From: Mycoplasma sp.
GTDB taxonomy: Bacteria > Bacillota_I > Bacilli_A > Mycoplasmatales > Metamycoplasmataceae
NCBI GenBank assembly: GCA_024721275.1
Contig: JAMPIX010000001.1
Location: 62,001-126,000 of the forward strand
Direction of reading: 5' to 3'
Length of the DNA stretch: 64,000 bases
In this document: one piece after another, positions 1 through 10,764 of the stretch
How positions within the stretch are numbered: position 1 is the first letter of the stretch
Layout of the letters: every line of letters starts with the position of its first letter
The notes under the pieces: generated by a model
What the model was told of the DNA's origin: nothing
The model's input: only the letters and a program-made list of their open reading frames with translations
Database searches by the model: none
Position numbers and translations under genes: made by a program

Positions 1-253
1 TTATGAAAAAATTGTTCTCATTTAATGAATATAGATCTGATAATTTGTCTACTAAATCAACTGACTTATATCTAGGATATATGAACGGAGAAAATAAATT
101 TAAATTATTTTTTAGTTCTGGAAATGGACCGAATTTATTTTCATTATAATTAAGTTTATATAATAAATCAAATCCATATTTTTTTGCTAATTCTTTTTCA
201 TCAAAGAGATTTGGCTCTCTTAATTTTTTAAATCTCTTTTTAATTTCAATCAT
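1..253 (-). CDS. HisC-like class I/II PLP aminotransferase, N-terminal part (cut by window edge)
   Basis: Only the first 84 codons lie in the window; the gene continues off the left edge. The N-terminus follows the histidinol-phosphate aminotransferase pattern: 'LNYNENKFGPFPEL' near residues 38-51 matches the family's sNENPfGPsP substrate/PLP segment, followed by 'YPRYKSVDLVDKLSDLY' matching YPdp....Lr..la..y. The catalytic lysine is outside the window. A mollicute without histidine biosynthesis would not need HisC, so it probably acts on another phosphorylated keto substrate. A TATAAT lies 10 nt upstream, back to back with the promoter of the divergent neighbour. Family fairly sure; substrate unknown. 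Confidence 0.6.
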   Translation of the reverse strand, partial: MIEIKKRFKKLREPNLFDEKELAKKYGFDLLYKLNYNENKFGPFPELKNNLNLFSPFIYPRYKSVDLVDKLSDLYSLNENNFFI

Positions 254-263
254 ATTGTGTTAA

Positions 264-276
264 ATTATACTATAAT
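264..276. promoter_or_regulatory. Back-to-back divergent -10 boxes
   Basis: ATTATA (264-269) is a minus-strand TATAAT for the aminotransferase, and TATAAT (271-276) is the -10 of the plus-strand gene starting at 283, six nt away. The two hexamers are one base apart in a 29-bp intergenic gap, so the two polymerases should exclude each other. Confidence 0.6.
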
Positions 277-282
277 AATTAA

Positions 283-1086
283 ATGATTAAAAAGGGTTTC
301 TTTAGTTGACAAGGTAATAATTTGCCGTGAGATAAACAAGGCCCTTCATACATAATTGCCTTAATTATTCCTATTTTAACAGTTATATTAATAATGTTTT
401 TTAAAAATAAAATTTACAGAAGGTATAAAGATAACACCTGATTACTTCCAACAATAGGTTGAATTACAATGGCCTTTACATTATTGAATAGAATTTTATT
501 AATCACTTCGGGTTATCCATTGAAATGAGAGTATTTTCCATATCATTTATGTAGATTAAGTGTATTCTTATATGCAATTCTATTAGTTGTTAAAAAACAC
601 AATTGAATTAAATATATTTGTTTTTGATCAATTGCAGGATCTGTTTTTGGTTTGACATTAGTAGATTTTGGAAATTTAGATACTGGTGATCAAATTTACT
701 ATCGTAATGTAGGAGTTGATAATTACTATTGATGAGACTATTTCCTTGCACATGGATTTGGATTAATAATGCCGATTCTTATCTGAACAATAAAAGGATG
801 AAAAATGTCATATAAGGATTTATGAATTTCATCAGCAACTCTATGAACTTTATCTTTTGTTGCTTTTTCATTAGATTGAATATTTGAAGATTATGATGTT
901 AATTATTTCTTCTTAGGTGTATATAGTGAATTTAAATTACCTTTACCAGATGCAATAAAATCATGAGCAGAATGACCTTGAAAAATGATTACATACTCAA
1001 TTCTAGGAATAGGTTTATGTCATGCGTTTTGAGGTGTTTGAAAAATTCAAAATAAAACATTAGCTAAATTTAAGATTTTTGCTTAA
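283..1086 (+). CDS. TIGR02206/YwaF-family integral membrane protein
   Basis: 267 aa, about seven predicted membrane helices with no soluble domain. The YwaF (TIGR02206) signatures are visible: a His-Leu-Cys-Arg-Leu-Ser segment ('YHLCRLSVFLYAIL') in the middle of the protein and 'FLAHGFGLIMP' further on. Biochemical function of the family is unknown. UGA is used for many Trp codons. The ATG is 6 nt after a TATAAT, so the message is probably leaderless. The 3' end overlaps by 17 bp with the convergent HAD gene. Family call good; role not inferable. Confidence 0.75.
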
Positions 1087-1879
1087 GATTATTTTCTTCA
1101 TATTTATTATCGTTTAAAATTTTTGAAATTCCACTTTTTTTGTAACTAGGACCAATATGTGTTGCTTTACTCAATAATGTTTTACTTGATTTTTTCATTG
1201 CTATTGAATATCCAAGTTTTTCTGCAGCATCAAAATCATTATTTGAATCTCCAATATGAACAGCAAATTCTGGTTTAATTTTAAGTTTTTTTAGTACTTT
1301 TAAAGCTGCATTACCCTTTGTTGCATTAATATGTGTAATTTCCATACCAAATCGATTATTAACTATAATACATTTCAATTTTTTAGGATATTTTTTCATT
1401 AAATAATCTTTTATATTTTTTGTCTTTTTTCTACTAAATGAAAATACAACTATTTTTGTTATTGACTTATATTTTCCCATCTGACTATATTTTGCTGAAT
1501 TAAAATCAGTAAATTTTGATATTCAAATTTTTGATAATCAGTTTTTTGTATATACATCTAATTCATCATTAATTTTAATTCCCATATTATTCATTAATAA
1601 AAATTCAATAATTTCATTTCCTATTTTATTGTTTATTTCATTTTTTTCTATAATTTTATTTTTTTCTCAAATGATTGCTCCGTTTTGAGCAATTAAAAAT
1701 TGAAATGGATATTTATTATTAAATAATTTATCTACAAATATTTTTGGTCTACCTGTAGATATAACTACTGGAGATGTTTTATTTTTCTCTATAATGGATT
1801 TCATATTATCGTCACTAATTTTCTTTTTCCCATCATATAAAGTTCCATCTAAATCTATAAAATATGCTTTAAATTTCAT
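1070..1879 (-). CDS. Cof-type HAD-superfamily phosphatase
   Basis: 269 aa. All HAD motifs are present: motif I 'DLDGTL' (about residues 9-14) with the nucleophile Asp, motif II 'STGR', and motif IV 'GDSNND' near residues 212-217, with a Cof-type C2 cap between. Family members dephosphorylate sugar phosphates or flavin/PLP cofactors in the cytosol; the substrate cannot be read from sequence. The start ATG overlaps the TAA of the upstream HAD gene (TAATG), so the two are translationally coupled. They share a fold but are clearly diverged. Confidence 0.85.
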
Positions 1880-2664
1880 TATTCAATTACTCCTAACTTA
1901 TATAAAATTTTAGATCATCCGTCCTTATCAACATTTTCAGTAATGTATTTAGCTTCATTCTTAACAATACTCTGTGCATTTCCCATTGCAACAGAATGAG
2001 TTAATCCTTTAATCATTTCAATGTCATTTCCAGAATCACCTATACCAATTATACTTTTATTATCTATATCTAATTTATTTTTTATTATATTTAAACCCAA
2101 ATATTTATTAACATCTTTACTTGTTATTTCAAGTGTCATTCTCATTCTAAAAAAAGAAAATTTATTTGGAAATTTTTCTTTAATCATTTTTTCTAAGTGA
2201 TCATAATTTTTTATATTCAAAAACATAACTTTACTTGCTTCGTCATCAAATGAATTTTTAAATAATAAATTTTTATATGGATTTGTTTTTGCATATGGAT
2301 GATTTCTATTATTTTCTGTATCATTAAAAACAATTTTATTTGGTCCTTCAACACATCAAGAAATGTTTTTATTATTCAATCAATCTGTTAATTCATTAAC
2401 AAGTTCTTTAGAAAGTAATTTTTTATATATTACTTCATCTTTATTTATATCTATAATATATGAACCATTTCCAGAAATGATGTAATCAAATTTTGTTTTC
2501 TCAATAACTTTTGATAAACCTACCATACTTCTTCCTGTCGCTAGAACAGTTGTTATTCCTTTTTCTTTAAGTTTATGAAAAGCTTCTACAGCACTATCTA
2601 CAAATACTCCAGGGTATTTTAGGAAGGTTCCATCTAAATCTGTAACTATCATTTTAAATTTCAT
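1879..2664 (-). CDS. Cof-type HAD-superfamily phosphatase (second copy)
   Basis: 261 aa. Motif I 'DLDGTF' near residue 9, motif II 'ATGR' and motif IV 'GIGDSGNDIEM' mark a Cof-subfamily HAD hydrolase with an intact nucleophile. It is the first gene of a two-gene HAD unit ending at 1070. Its ATG follows a minus-strand TATAAT by six nt with no Shine-Dalgarno, indicating a leaderless start. Substrate unknown. Its place beside glycan genes would fit a sugar-phosphate phosphatase, but Cof enzymes are too promiscuous for that to be more than a guess; it is not of the GmhB type used in heptose synthesis. Confidence 0.85.
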
Positions 2665-2670
2665 TATTAA

Positions 2671-2676
2671 ATTATA
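2671..2676 (-). promoter_or_regulatory. -10 box, leaderless start
   Basis: TATAAT on the minus strand, six nt before the ATG of the HAD gene at 2664. Confidence 0.6.
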
Positions 2677-2688
2677 TAAAGTAATAAA

Positions 2689-3558
2689 CTATTTTTGAAT
2701 AAAGTTGAAAACCATTTTAAATACATCTTTATAAAGATCATCTTTTGTTTCTCATTGAAACGCATGCTTTCCTTTATCTAATTCAATATATTCAATACCT
2801 TCTCCTGTATTTTTTCTAATAAATTTCATTTTCTTGTCTGTTGCATATTCATCTTTAGTTGACTGAATATATAAGAGTTTTCTATCTGTTCCTTTATTAA
2901 TTTTTTTTATAATTCTTCATGATAGAAAAATATTTTTTCATGCAGCATAAAATAACTTAACTGGTGTTGCTTCAGGTTTTTTCATTTTATTCATTCTTGA
3001 AAGAGTTTTATTATTAGCTGTTCTATCTAAATCTATTTTAGTATATGCTTTTGTATTAATGTTAAATAGTAACATTACAAGTAATTTTCAAGCATATTCA
3101 AAATTACTTGTAACAGCAATCTTTCCTTCATTATTTTTCTTTGAAACTTCTTTGTTTTGTTTTGCTTCTTCTGATGTGAAAATATTTTGAGGAATAGATC
3201 ATAAAACAATTTTATGAACAAGATGACTATATTTGTTTGCAAAATGCATTCCAACTGCTGCACCTCATGAAGAACCAATAACAATAATTTTAGATTTTTG
3301 ATATTCTCTTTTAGTTCATAAAACTACATCTCTAAGATCTCTAACATATGTTGAATGCATTCTTGATGCTCTTTTTTTATCTTGCCCATTACATCTTGCA
3401 TCAAAATTTATAACTGTTGCTCTTTCATTTAGTCATTTTTCTAAATATCTTCATGAAGTATTATTAGATTGAATTCCATGTAAAGTAACAAAAACATACT
3501 CTTTTGAACCTTTTACAATTTTCAAATTAAATTGCTTATTATTATATCTAATTATCAT
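2689..3558 (-). CDS. Alpha/beta-hydrolase (serine-hydrolase/lysophospholipase-like)
   Basis: 289 aa. An early 'LHG' oxyanion-type segment, the nucleophile elbow 'GSSWG' (G-x-S-x-G) near residue 100, and a late acidic residue and His ('STKDEY', 'KGKHAF') complete a plausible Ser-Asp-His triad. There is no signal peptide, so it is cytosolic. Mollicutes carry several such S33/monoglyceride-lipase-like proteins with poorly known substrates, often thought to be lipid or peptide esters. TATAAT lies 8 nt before the ATG. A 21-bp gap separates it from the GT2 gene upstream. Confidence 0.8.
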
Positions 3559-3579
3559 ATAACATAATTATAAAGATAT

Positions 3580-4443
3580 TTATTCATTTATGACATTTAC
3601 ACTTTTTCTTATTAATGAATTAAAAATACCAATTTTGACAATTCAATATTGAATTTTTAAACTAATTGAATTTTTAGATTTATATTTGATTGATTTAACT
3701 CTTTTTAATAAATCTGGGAATCATAATTTAGCCATCATATATAGATGAGGATACATGTGACCAATTATATTGTTTTCTAAATTGCTTTTTCTAGTAATGG
3801 GGTTTTCAAATATTTCTATTGCATGTAGTAATCTTGATCTATATACACTGTTAGATTTACTTAATGATTCAGAATTGTATCTATAGAAATATCATAAGTT
3901 TTTAACATCTCTTAAATCATCAATTTTAAATTCACTATATTTATGAACGAAAAAATCCCAATCTTCTATTGCGAATTTATGCTTTGGAAATCTATAATTT
4001 TTAAATAAATTTTTATGTATTACTTTTGAAGCGATTCCATCATCCATTTTATTCTTTTGGATTTTATTATCTATTTTTTCAGCTTTTCCATCTTTGTGTT
4101 CATTAATTAAATAAAAATTTTTATTATCTTTTAAGTTTTTATCTAATTCTTTCAAAAAATCAGTTGAAACATAATCATCTGCATCAACAAAAATAAATCA
4201 ATCACCAGTAGCATTATCTATTTGATAATTTCTTGTTGGGGACAATCCTTCATTTTCTTTTGAAATGATTTTTATATTTTTATAAGTTTTCAATATTTTT
4301 AAAGTAGTATCTTTTGAACCGTCATTTATAACAACGATTTCATATTTACTTTTATCAAAATCTTGATTAACTAAAGAATCAATACATTCACCAATTCATT
4401 TTTCTGTATTATAAGCAGCTACTAAAAAAGAAAATTTAATCAT
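3580..4443 (-). CDS. Family 2 glycosyltransferase
   Basis: 287 aa. The GT-A fold start 'FLVAAYNTEKWIGECIDSLVNQ'-type strand-helix, the 'NDGSKD' nucleotide-binding segment, and 'FVDADD' (DXD-like metal-binding motif) near residues 89-94 are typical of GT2 enzymes that extend polysaccharides or glycolipids. No transmembrane segment; it probably works on the inner membrane face. The ATG overlaps the stop of the pseudo-phosphohexomutase/LPG-synthase fusion (TAATG), so the two are co-translated and likely partners. Acceptor and donor unknown. Confidence 0.88.
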
Positions 4444-7220
4444 TATGTATAAAGAAGAATTCCTAACACTATCATAATGGAGACTAATAATCCGCCATTT
4501 ATTGAAATAAATGTCATTTTAAATTTCTTATCGTTAATGACTTTCTTTTTCATCAATTCTAGATTTTTATTTATTTTTTTAATTTTTATATTATGTCTTT
4601 CATAACCATATATAGAAAGTAAAACTCAAGTAGAAATTATTACTGGAATCATATAATCGAACAGTCTATACATTGCTGTAAAATCATCTACAAGTGATTG
4701 AGTTTTTCCTGCGCTATTTTCATTAAATACAACAGAGAATATTTTTATTGTAAATCATTCAGTAGTACCTGCAGCTCCAGGCGTAGGAGAAAGTGAATTA
4801 GCTGCTTGAACTAATTTTGTACCAACCATAAATTTTCAATATGATCCAGAAGTTTCGTTTGGTATTCCTATTATTTTTGCTGAAAAATATCCACCCAAAA
4901 TGAATATAGGGATGAATTCATACATTGCAAGTTCAAGTACCAATCATTTCTTGGTCATTATAAAATTGATTCCATATCTAATATCTGCCATTTCATTTAA
5001 ATATTGTGCAGTATTTCAATCGTTATCTTTAATGAAAAATGTTCAATCAAGCAATGTTGTTGTAGTTACAACAATTCAATAATGAATTCTCTTAGAAAAT
5101 ATTAATAAGGCAATCATAACTGTTGCAAAAATATCAAATGATAAACCGATAATTGTTAATGTAAGAAGGGATTTTGCTGCTGGTGTATCAGCAAAAAATG
5201 CTGAGCTGAACATATTTAAACCTATCGGTAAAAACACAATTGCCATAATTCCAACTTTTATTTGATAGAATAAAACATTTAAAGAATATGATGCTGCCAT
5301 ATCTCTTCTTGTATATCCCTTTTTTCTCATATATCAATATGATCCTGCTGATCCACCAATTGAAAGAGGTGTTATATTAGAAATAACAATAGATATTATT
5401 GATGCTATATATGAATGCCTCAATTTAACTTGACTGCCTAATACCTTGGATGCTCTTATTGTGAAAAATGCTTCTAATAATCTTGTAGAAAACGGTGCTA
5501 AAAAAGCAAGAATTATTCACATTACTCTGCCATCATGAGAAGAATTTTTTAAAGATGATCAAAGATCTTGAATTAATGCTATTCCAGTTTTGTAATAAAC
5601 AACTTCAAAAACAAATACAAGAATTCCAGCAAGAACGGCTAAGTATATTAAATTTTTAATAACTGTTTTTTTAGTTATTTTTTTACTATCTAAATCTTCT
5701 GTAAATTCAAAAATATCATCTTTTACTTTTTTGATATCTCTTATTGTATTAGAAATGTTTTCATCATCTTTAAAATAATATGTTTGTCTTAATGTTTCAT
5801 TTAATTGAGATAAAACAAGAGTTTTTTGATCTTTAAATTTTATTATTATTTTTTTATAATTTAGACCAAAACTAATAGTTTCCTTATTTACAATTTTAAA
5901 ACCACCAAGTTCATCTTTTGTATTTATTCTCTTGAATAGATTATTTATTATTTCATAATTCAATTTTTCTCTAAATGATTTTTCTTTTCAACTTCCACTT
6001 TTATTCATTGCTCATTTTTTCATTGAGTATAAGCTTTTACTTTGACTTTTGAAATAGTTACACATATCAGAAATTATTAAACTATCTACAATAGAATCAT
6101 GATTTAAAGTTTTGTTATTTATAAAACCATCACCCTCATCGAAACCAAATAAAAAATCTTTTTTTCCATATTTTTTTATTATCGGAATAATATCTTCATT
6201 TGAATTATATGTAACAACTTTTATATTATTTTTTTTAGCTAAATCAAATAACAATCTATTAGATGATGTACTTAAAATAATATATCCAGTTATGTTTTTA
6301 ATTGAAAGATATTCTAAATAAATTCCTACTCACTCACTATCTTCTAAAAATGCATATCTCTTTTTATGCTTTACAATAACAGAACTTTTTGTTCCTGCAA
6401 AGTTTTGAACTATTCCAACATCGGCTTTTTTGGCTCTTGTTTCTCTGAAAATTCTTCTCAATATTTTTTTATCATATATTTTATTTTTTTCAATTTTGTT
6501 TTTTGTTGTTCTTTTAGAAATAAAATAATCTATACCGCTTCCACCAATTATTTTTTCAATTAGCTTTGTTTGATAATTTGAATTACTAGATATTAAAACA
6601 CTACAATCTTTTAAATTGTTCTTATCAATAATTGAACTTAATACTAATTCTGAAAAATCTTCTATTACATCATTTGAAAAAACTTTTAAATTTTCATTAT
6701 TTATTTTTCAATTATCACTATACTCAACATCTTCTTTTAAGTTGCTATCAAAGTTAAAATCAATAACACCAGTTCCAACATTTTCGATTATTAATTTTTT
6801 GCTATTAGAATTTAAATATATTGCGTATTTCATTTCATATTTGTGTGAAAAATAATATGCAAATCCTTTTGTTATTCCTTCGTTATGTTTGAATGAAATT
6901 ATTTTTCTATCATTTTGACTAAATATACTTTGCATTAGAAATGAGAAATGTTTAGCATTTTCACTACCATCATGTGTAATTAAAATTTCTTTATCAATTG
7001 GAATTTTATTTAGTAATTCCATGGTCATATTAGTTAATGTATATTTATTAAAATATCCAGATCCAAGCTCTACTATACTTGTTACTTGGTTTTTTGAAAA
7101 TGAAAATGAATCATTAAATAAATCATCAATTTTGTCATTATTATATTTCTTTATATTTTTATAGTCATCGCTGATTAATTTTTTACTATTACTTCATTGA
7201 CTATAATTGTTATTAATCAT
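4443..7220 (-). CDS. Fusion: degenerate phosphohexomutase + LPG-synthase/UPF0104 membrane domain
   Basis: 925 aa, one uninterrupted frame with UGA=Trp. Residues 1 to about 410 follow the alpha-D-phosphohexomutase layout in order: a phosphoserine-loop region, an 'ADVGIVQNFAGTK' strand where active enzymes have ADxxxANDPDADR, and 'FGFDEGDGF' near 356-364 where the sugar-binding GFEESYGF loop sits, followed by the 'SLLIADMxxYxKSQxKSLY' helix. The serine loop (TASHNP) is replaced by 'ISFKHNEGITKG' and the metal-binding DxDxD is absent, so catalysis is very unlikely. Residues about 515-925 are a multispan LPG_synthase_TM domain with 'ITPLSIGGSAG' and 'SPTPGAAGTTEW'. I see it as a sugar-phosphate sensor or adaptor tethered to a lipid transporter or flippase; that role is inference. 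Confidence 0.85.
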
Positions 7221-7246
7221 ATTTTAAATTTTACCAATATATTAAT

Positions 7247-9076
7247 TTATTTTGAAAAGATTTGATAAGAATCAAACATTGCAATTTCCTTATATCCATA
7301 AGATGCGAAATCAATATCAGGAGTAATATTATCAACATGTATTATTCAAATTTGAGCGTTGCCAAGTGTTTCATTAAAGTCGCCATTATATTTATAAGCT
7401 CAATTATATATATCGCCACCTATACTTTTGTTTGGTTCATTTCTATTAAGTCAATCAACAATATTATCAACATTTTTAAAAGAACCATTTATGAAGTCTT
7501 TCTTTGAATACAATGAATAGTCTATAGTTGCCATAGTTAATGAAATACTAGCTATTGGTAATAATGTAAATACAACTTTTCTTCAGTTTTTTATTTTTAC
7601 TCCAAAAATTAAACTTGTCAAAATTATTACAAATGGGAAAATGAAAACAGATTTTAAATAATTTGTATTTGTATCTAATATAGGAAAAATTAATTTTCAT
7701 GTATTTATTGATATTGGAGAATAGAAAAAGACAACAAAGGAAAGAATGAAAAGTGAAAATAATTTAATTGTGGTACTTTTTGATTTAGTAACTCAAAAAA
7801 TTGATAAACCTATTATTATTAAATAACTAGAATAATACAATCACGATGTTAAATTATTTGCTTCATTACCAAAACTAAATATTATATTATGTGGATCAAA
7901 ACCAAACCAAAAATCAGTTTTATTTGTTGAAATTAAAATAACATTTACCAATATAAATACAAACAACATGATGGCTAAGAAAAAATACTTCTTCTTAATT
8001 AACCAAAGTGATGATTGTTCTAAAAATGGATTCGTTTTATCTATTCTATAAATAATTCATAATAATCCAGATAAGACAATTGCACCTATTAATATTATTC
8101 CTAATAATTGATCTCAATACACTATACCTATCATCATTAATTCAGGAATGGCTTCTATACATAATAACGCCAATGAATTACTTTGTTTTAAAGCAAGTCT
8201 TGAAATGAATAATGAAAAGATCATAAACGGATAAATAATTATCATTGAATAATTCATTGTTCATGCACAAAATGCTGCAACAATTAATACTTTTGATAAA
8301 TGTTCATTTCTTCAATTTATAAACAACGCAGTAAAAATAAATAAAATTATAAAAATGTATGAATAATCATTATTTAATGCAGCAGCAGAAACACCATAAA
8401 CATAGTTAGTTAAAAGAAGTAATGATAATGCAATAATTGGAGCAATAAAAATATTTCTAATATATTTGTAAAGAAATGTCATGACTATTGATAATCCAAT
8501 CATTGTTATAAAGAATTTAGAAATTCAATAAGTAAAAAATTCAGGATTAATTTTAATGTATCAAATTATTGCATTTCAATGAACTCAAGTTAGAAATTCT
8601 TGTGAGTTTGATAATTTTCCCTCAAAGCCATGACTATCATAAGAATTAATTATATTTTTATCAACAGCATATTTATTTTGGAATAAATTATTTAAACTGG
8701 TTCCACCATCTAATTTAGATACAACAATATTTATTAGAATTGTTGTAAATATTCCGAATATAAAAAATCATGTAATTTTTTTATAATTTGTATTTCTAAA
8801 ATTAATTTCACTTTGATTTCTTAATATAAATATGATGATGGATAAATTTTTAACTATTTCAACAATACCTAAAAATTCTAGTTTTGTTTTAAAAACAACA
8901 AATGGTAATAGAAATAGAAATGTAATAAAAAAATATGTTATTATCCCGATAGAAAAATATGAACTTGTTACTCCGTTAAATAATTTGTATCTATTAACAA
9001 AGATTTGTCCAAGGAACAACGATAATATAGAAACTACAAGTAAAATCAATATACTCATTAATATTGAATAAATCAT
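7247..9076 (-). CDS. Large multispan membrane protein with C-terminal soluble domain, possible GT-C-like
   Basis: 609 aa, about 13 predicted helices. A long first extracytoplasmic loop after TM4 carries acidic residues ('SKLDGGTS') and 'LTWVHWNAI'. The C-terminal ~70 residues are soluble ('IVDWLNRNEPNKSIGGDIYNWAYKYNGDF'-type segment). The gene at 26040-27899 is a clear paralogue, sharing 'TWVHW', 'FFSPIS' and 'DWLNxNxPNKxIxGDIxNWAYKYNG'. The layout (many helices, acidic early loop, C-terminal globular part) resembles GT-C lipid-sugar-dependent transferases, but I cannot place the family. The ATG is 7 nt after a TATAAT. Confidence 0.65.
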
Positions 9077-9083
9077 ATATTAC

Positions 9084-9089
9084 ATTATA
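9084..9089 (-). promoter_or_regulatory. -10 box, leaderless start
   Basis: TATAAT on the minus strand, seven nt before the ATG of the 609-aa membrane protein. Confidence 0.6.
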
Positions 9090-9112
9090 TTATTTTTTTA
9101 TGTTTATAAAAT

Positions 9113-9829
9113 TTAATATTTTTTATATTTTATATTTGCGTCATTAATAATTGTAGCTGGATATTTTGATGGACCATAAAATCAATGATATTTTTTATCA
9201 GGTTTTTTTCAATCTCCATAAGCTCATTCAAGATATTTTTCGATATCCTTTGGAACATTTGATTTAATATCGGCAATTTTAATTCTTTCTATATCATAAT
9301 CAATATTTGTTGGTCTTCTTGAATATCTATTATTTTTTTCATCAAATGACATTCCTTTTTCATGACCTTTATCAACTACAAAAATATCTAATGATAATTT
9401 TCTTTTTTTATGTAAATAAGTTCTTTCATATACTTTAGATCCAATAGATCATTCTTCTGAAAGTTTAAAACCAATTTCTGTAAATGCTTTAAGATTTTTG
9501 TCATTGAAATCTTCTCTAAACATTCCTAAATCTATATCATCATCACCGAAGTTATTATTTCTATATGCAAACAATAATGTTCCTCATACTAAATGATATT
9601 TTACTTTTCTCTTTTCAATTTCTTCAATCATTCATGGAGTATTTTTTCTATATTTGGCTCTAGTTTTTTTGTTTATTATAATAAAAATCGGACTAAATAT
9701 CATTAGTGTAAGAGAGTGGAAAATAGTAAGTGCTAAATGACGTCTTTTACCGATTGATTTCATTTGATAAATTAATAAAATGATTGCAAATACTAAATAT
9801 ATTGGAAAAACTATATAAAAAATTAACAT
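9113..9829 (-). CDS. licD: LicD-family phosphocholine transferase
   Basis: 238 aa. Two N-terminal membrane helices precede the LicD nucleotidyltransferase-fold core. The signature 'GTLLFAYRNNNFGDDDIDLGM' region holds the catalytic DDDID acidic cluster near residues 95-99, and 'LDIFVVDKG' follows. LicD proteins transfer phosphocholine from CDP-choline to sugar acceptors on surface glycans or glycolipids. The downstream half of the pathway is encoded just upstream: permease 9832-10764 and cytidylyltransferase-kinase 10754-12433. Strong call for the family; the acceptor is presumably a membrane glycolipid because mollicutes have no wall. Confidence 0.88.
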
Positions 9830-9831
9830 AT

Positions 9832-10764
9832 TTAAATTATACCTTTTACAAACTTCTTATTCTTACTTTTATTTTTGACAGGTATATTAATTACAGCTAA
9901 TCCAAGAGAGATAAGAATTGTTCCTGTAACATTATAAACATTGAAAGCAGAATCATTTAGTGATCATGAAATAATCATAGCAACTAAAACATATGAGGAA
10001 TTTATTGCAACTATAATCGATGGAGTTTTTGTTCTTCACAAAGCAATATAATAAAAAATGTATGATGCAAGTGCATTTGCTGAAGCTAATAAAATAAATA
10101 GAACCTCAATTTTTAAACTTATTGACAATATATTCTTTCAAGAAATAAAATCAGGTATAAATATCAATACAACTAAAATCATTGATAAAGCTAAAACAGA
10201 GCCAGAATATTTTAAGGTTAACATTGTCCCTACGTTAGTTTCACTTTTTACAAACTTTACACAGACTATTTCAATCCCATATGAAATTGCACCTAATATT
10301 GCAAAGATTATTCCATAATATTGTCCATTTGTAGTAACATCAATCCCGACAGTTATCGATCCAGATAGAATTAATATAATTCCTACAAATGATAAGAAAG
10401 ATAATCTTTCTTTAAATAAAAGTCTGGATGTAAATAATACAAATAATGGATACATTGAAATAAATAAATCTGATAAACCAAAACCAATTATATTCATAGA
10501 AGTAACATAAAATGATAGAGAAATTCCACCACCAAAAATTCCACCAATTGATAAAAGCACTTTATCTCTCTTGCTAATTTGTTTAAAATTTATTTTTTTA
10601 TTAAAAAGAATTAATGTGAAAATTAAACACAATATTTCTTTTAAAAATGAAAATAAAAAAGTTGAATTTTTATTTGTTTTTATTGCATTTGAAGATTCAC
10701 TTGTTAATACTGGATCAAAGCCTCAAAAAACAGCCGACACTAAAGCAATTAATTTATTTTTCAT
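9832..10764 (-). CDS. licB: EamA/DMT-family permease, LicB-like choline importer
   Basis: 310 aa, ten predicted helices arranged as two EamA repeats, with typical 'WGFDPVLT' start and 'LLFKERLSFLSFVGIILILSGS' end of the first repeat. The DMT fold alone does not give substrate, but position between licD (3-bp gap) and the choline kinase/cytidylyltransferase gene (11-bp overlap) matches LicB, the choline uptake protein of lic loci. Function from context is good, direct evidence moderate. Confidence 0.8.

Noticed and set aside
1070-2664. HAD genes as GmhB (heptose bisphosphate phosphatase) for the HldE pathway
   Set aside because: Their size (~265 aa) and C2 cap are of Cof type; GmhB is ~190 aa, capless, with zinc Cys residues not seen here.
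6006-6008. A start codon at 6008 making the LPG-synthase domain a separate 521-aa gene
   Set aside because: With UGA=Trp the frame is open through this point to 7220 and the upstream half matches phosphohexomutases to the end; there is no Shine-Dalgarno or -10 box at 6008, so a fusion is the better reading.
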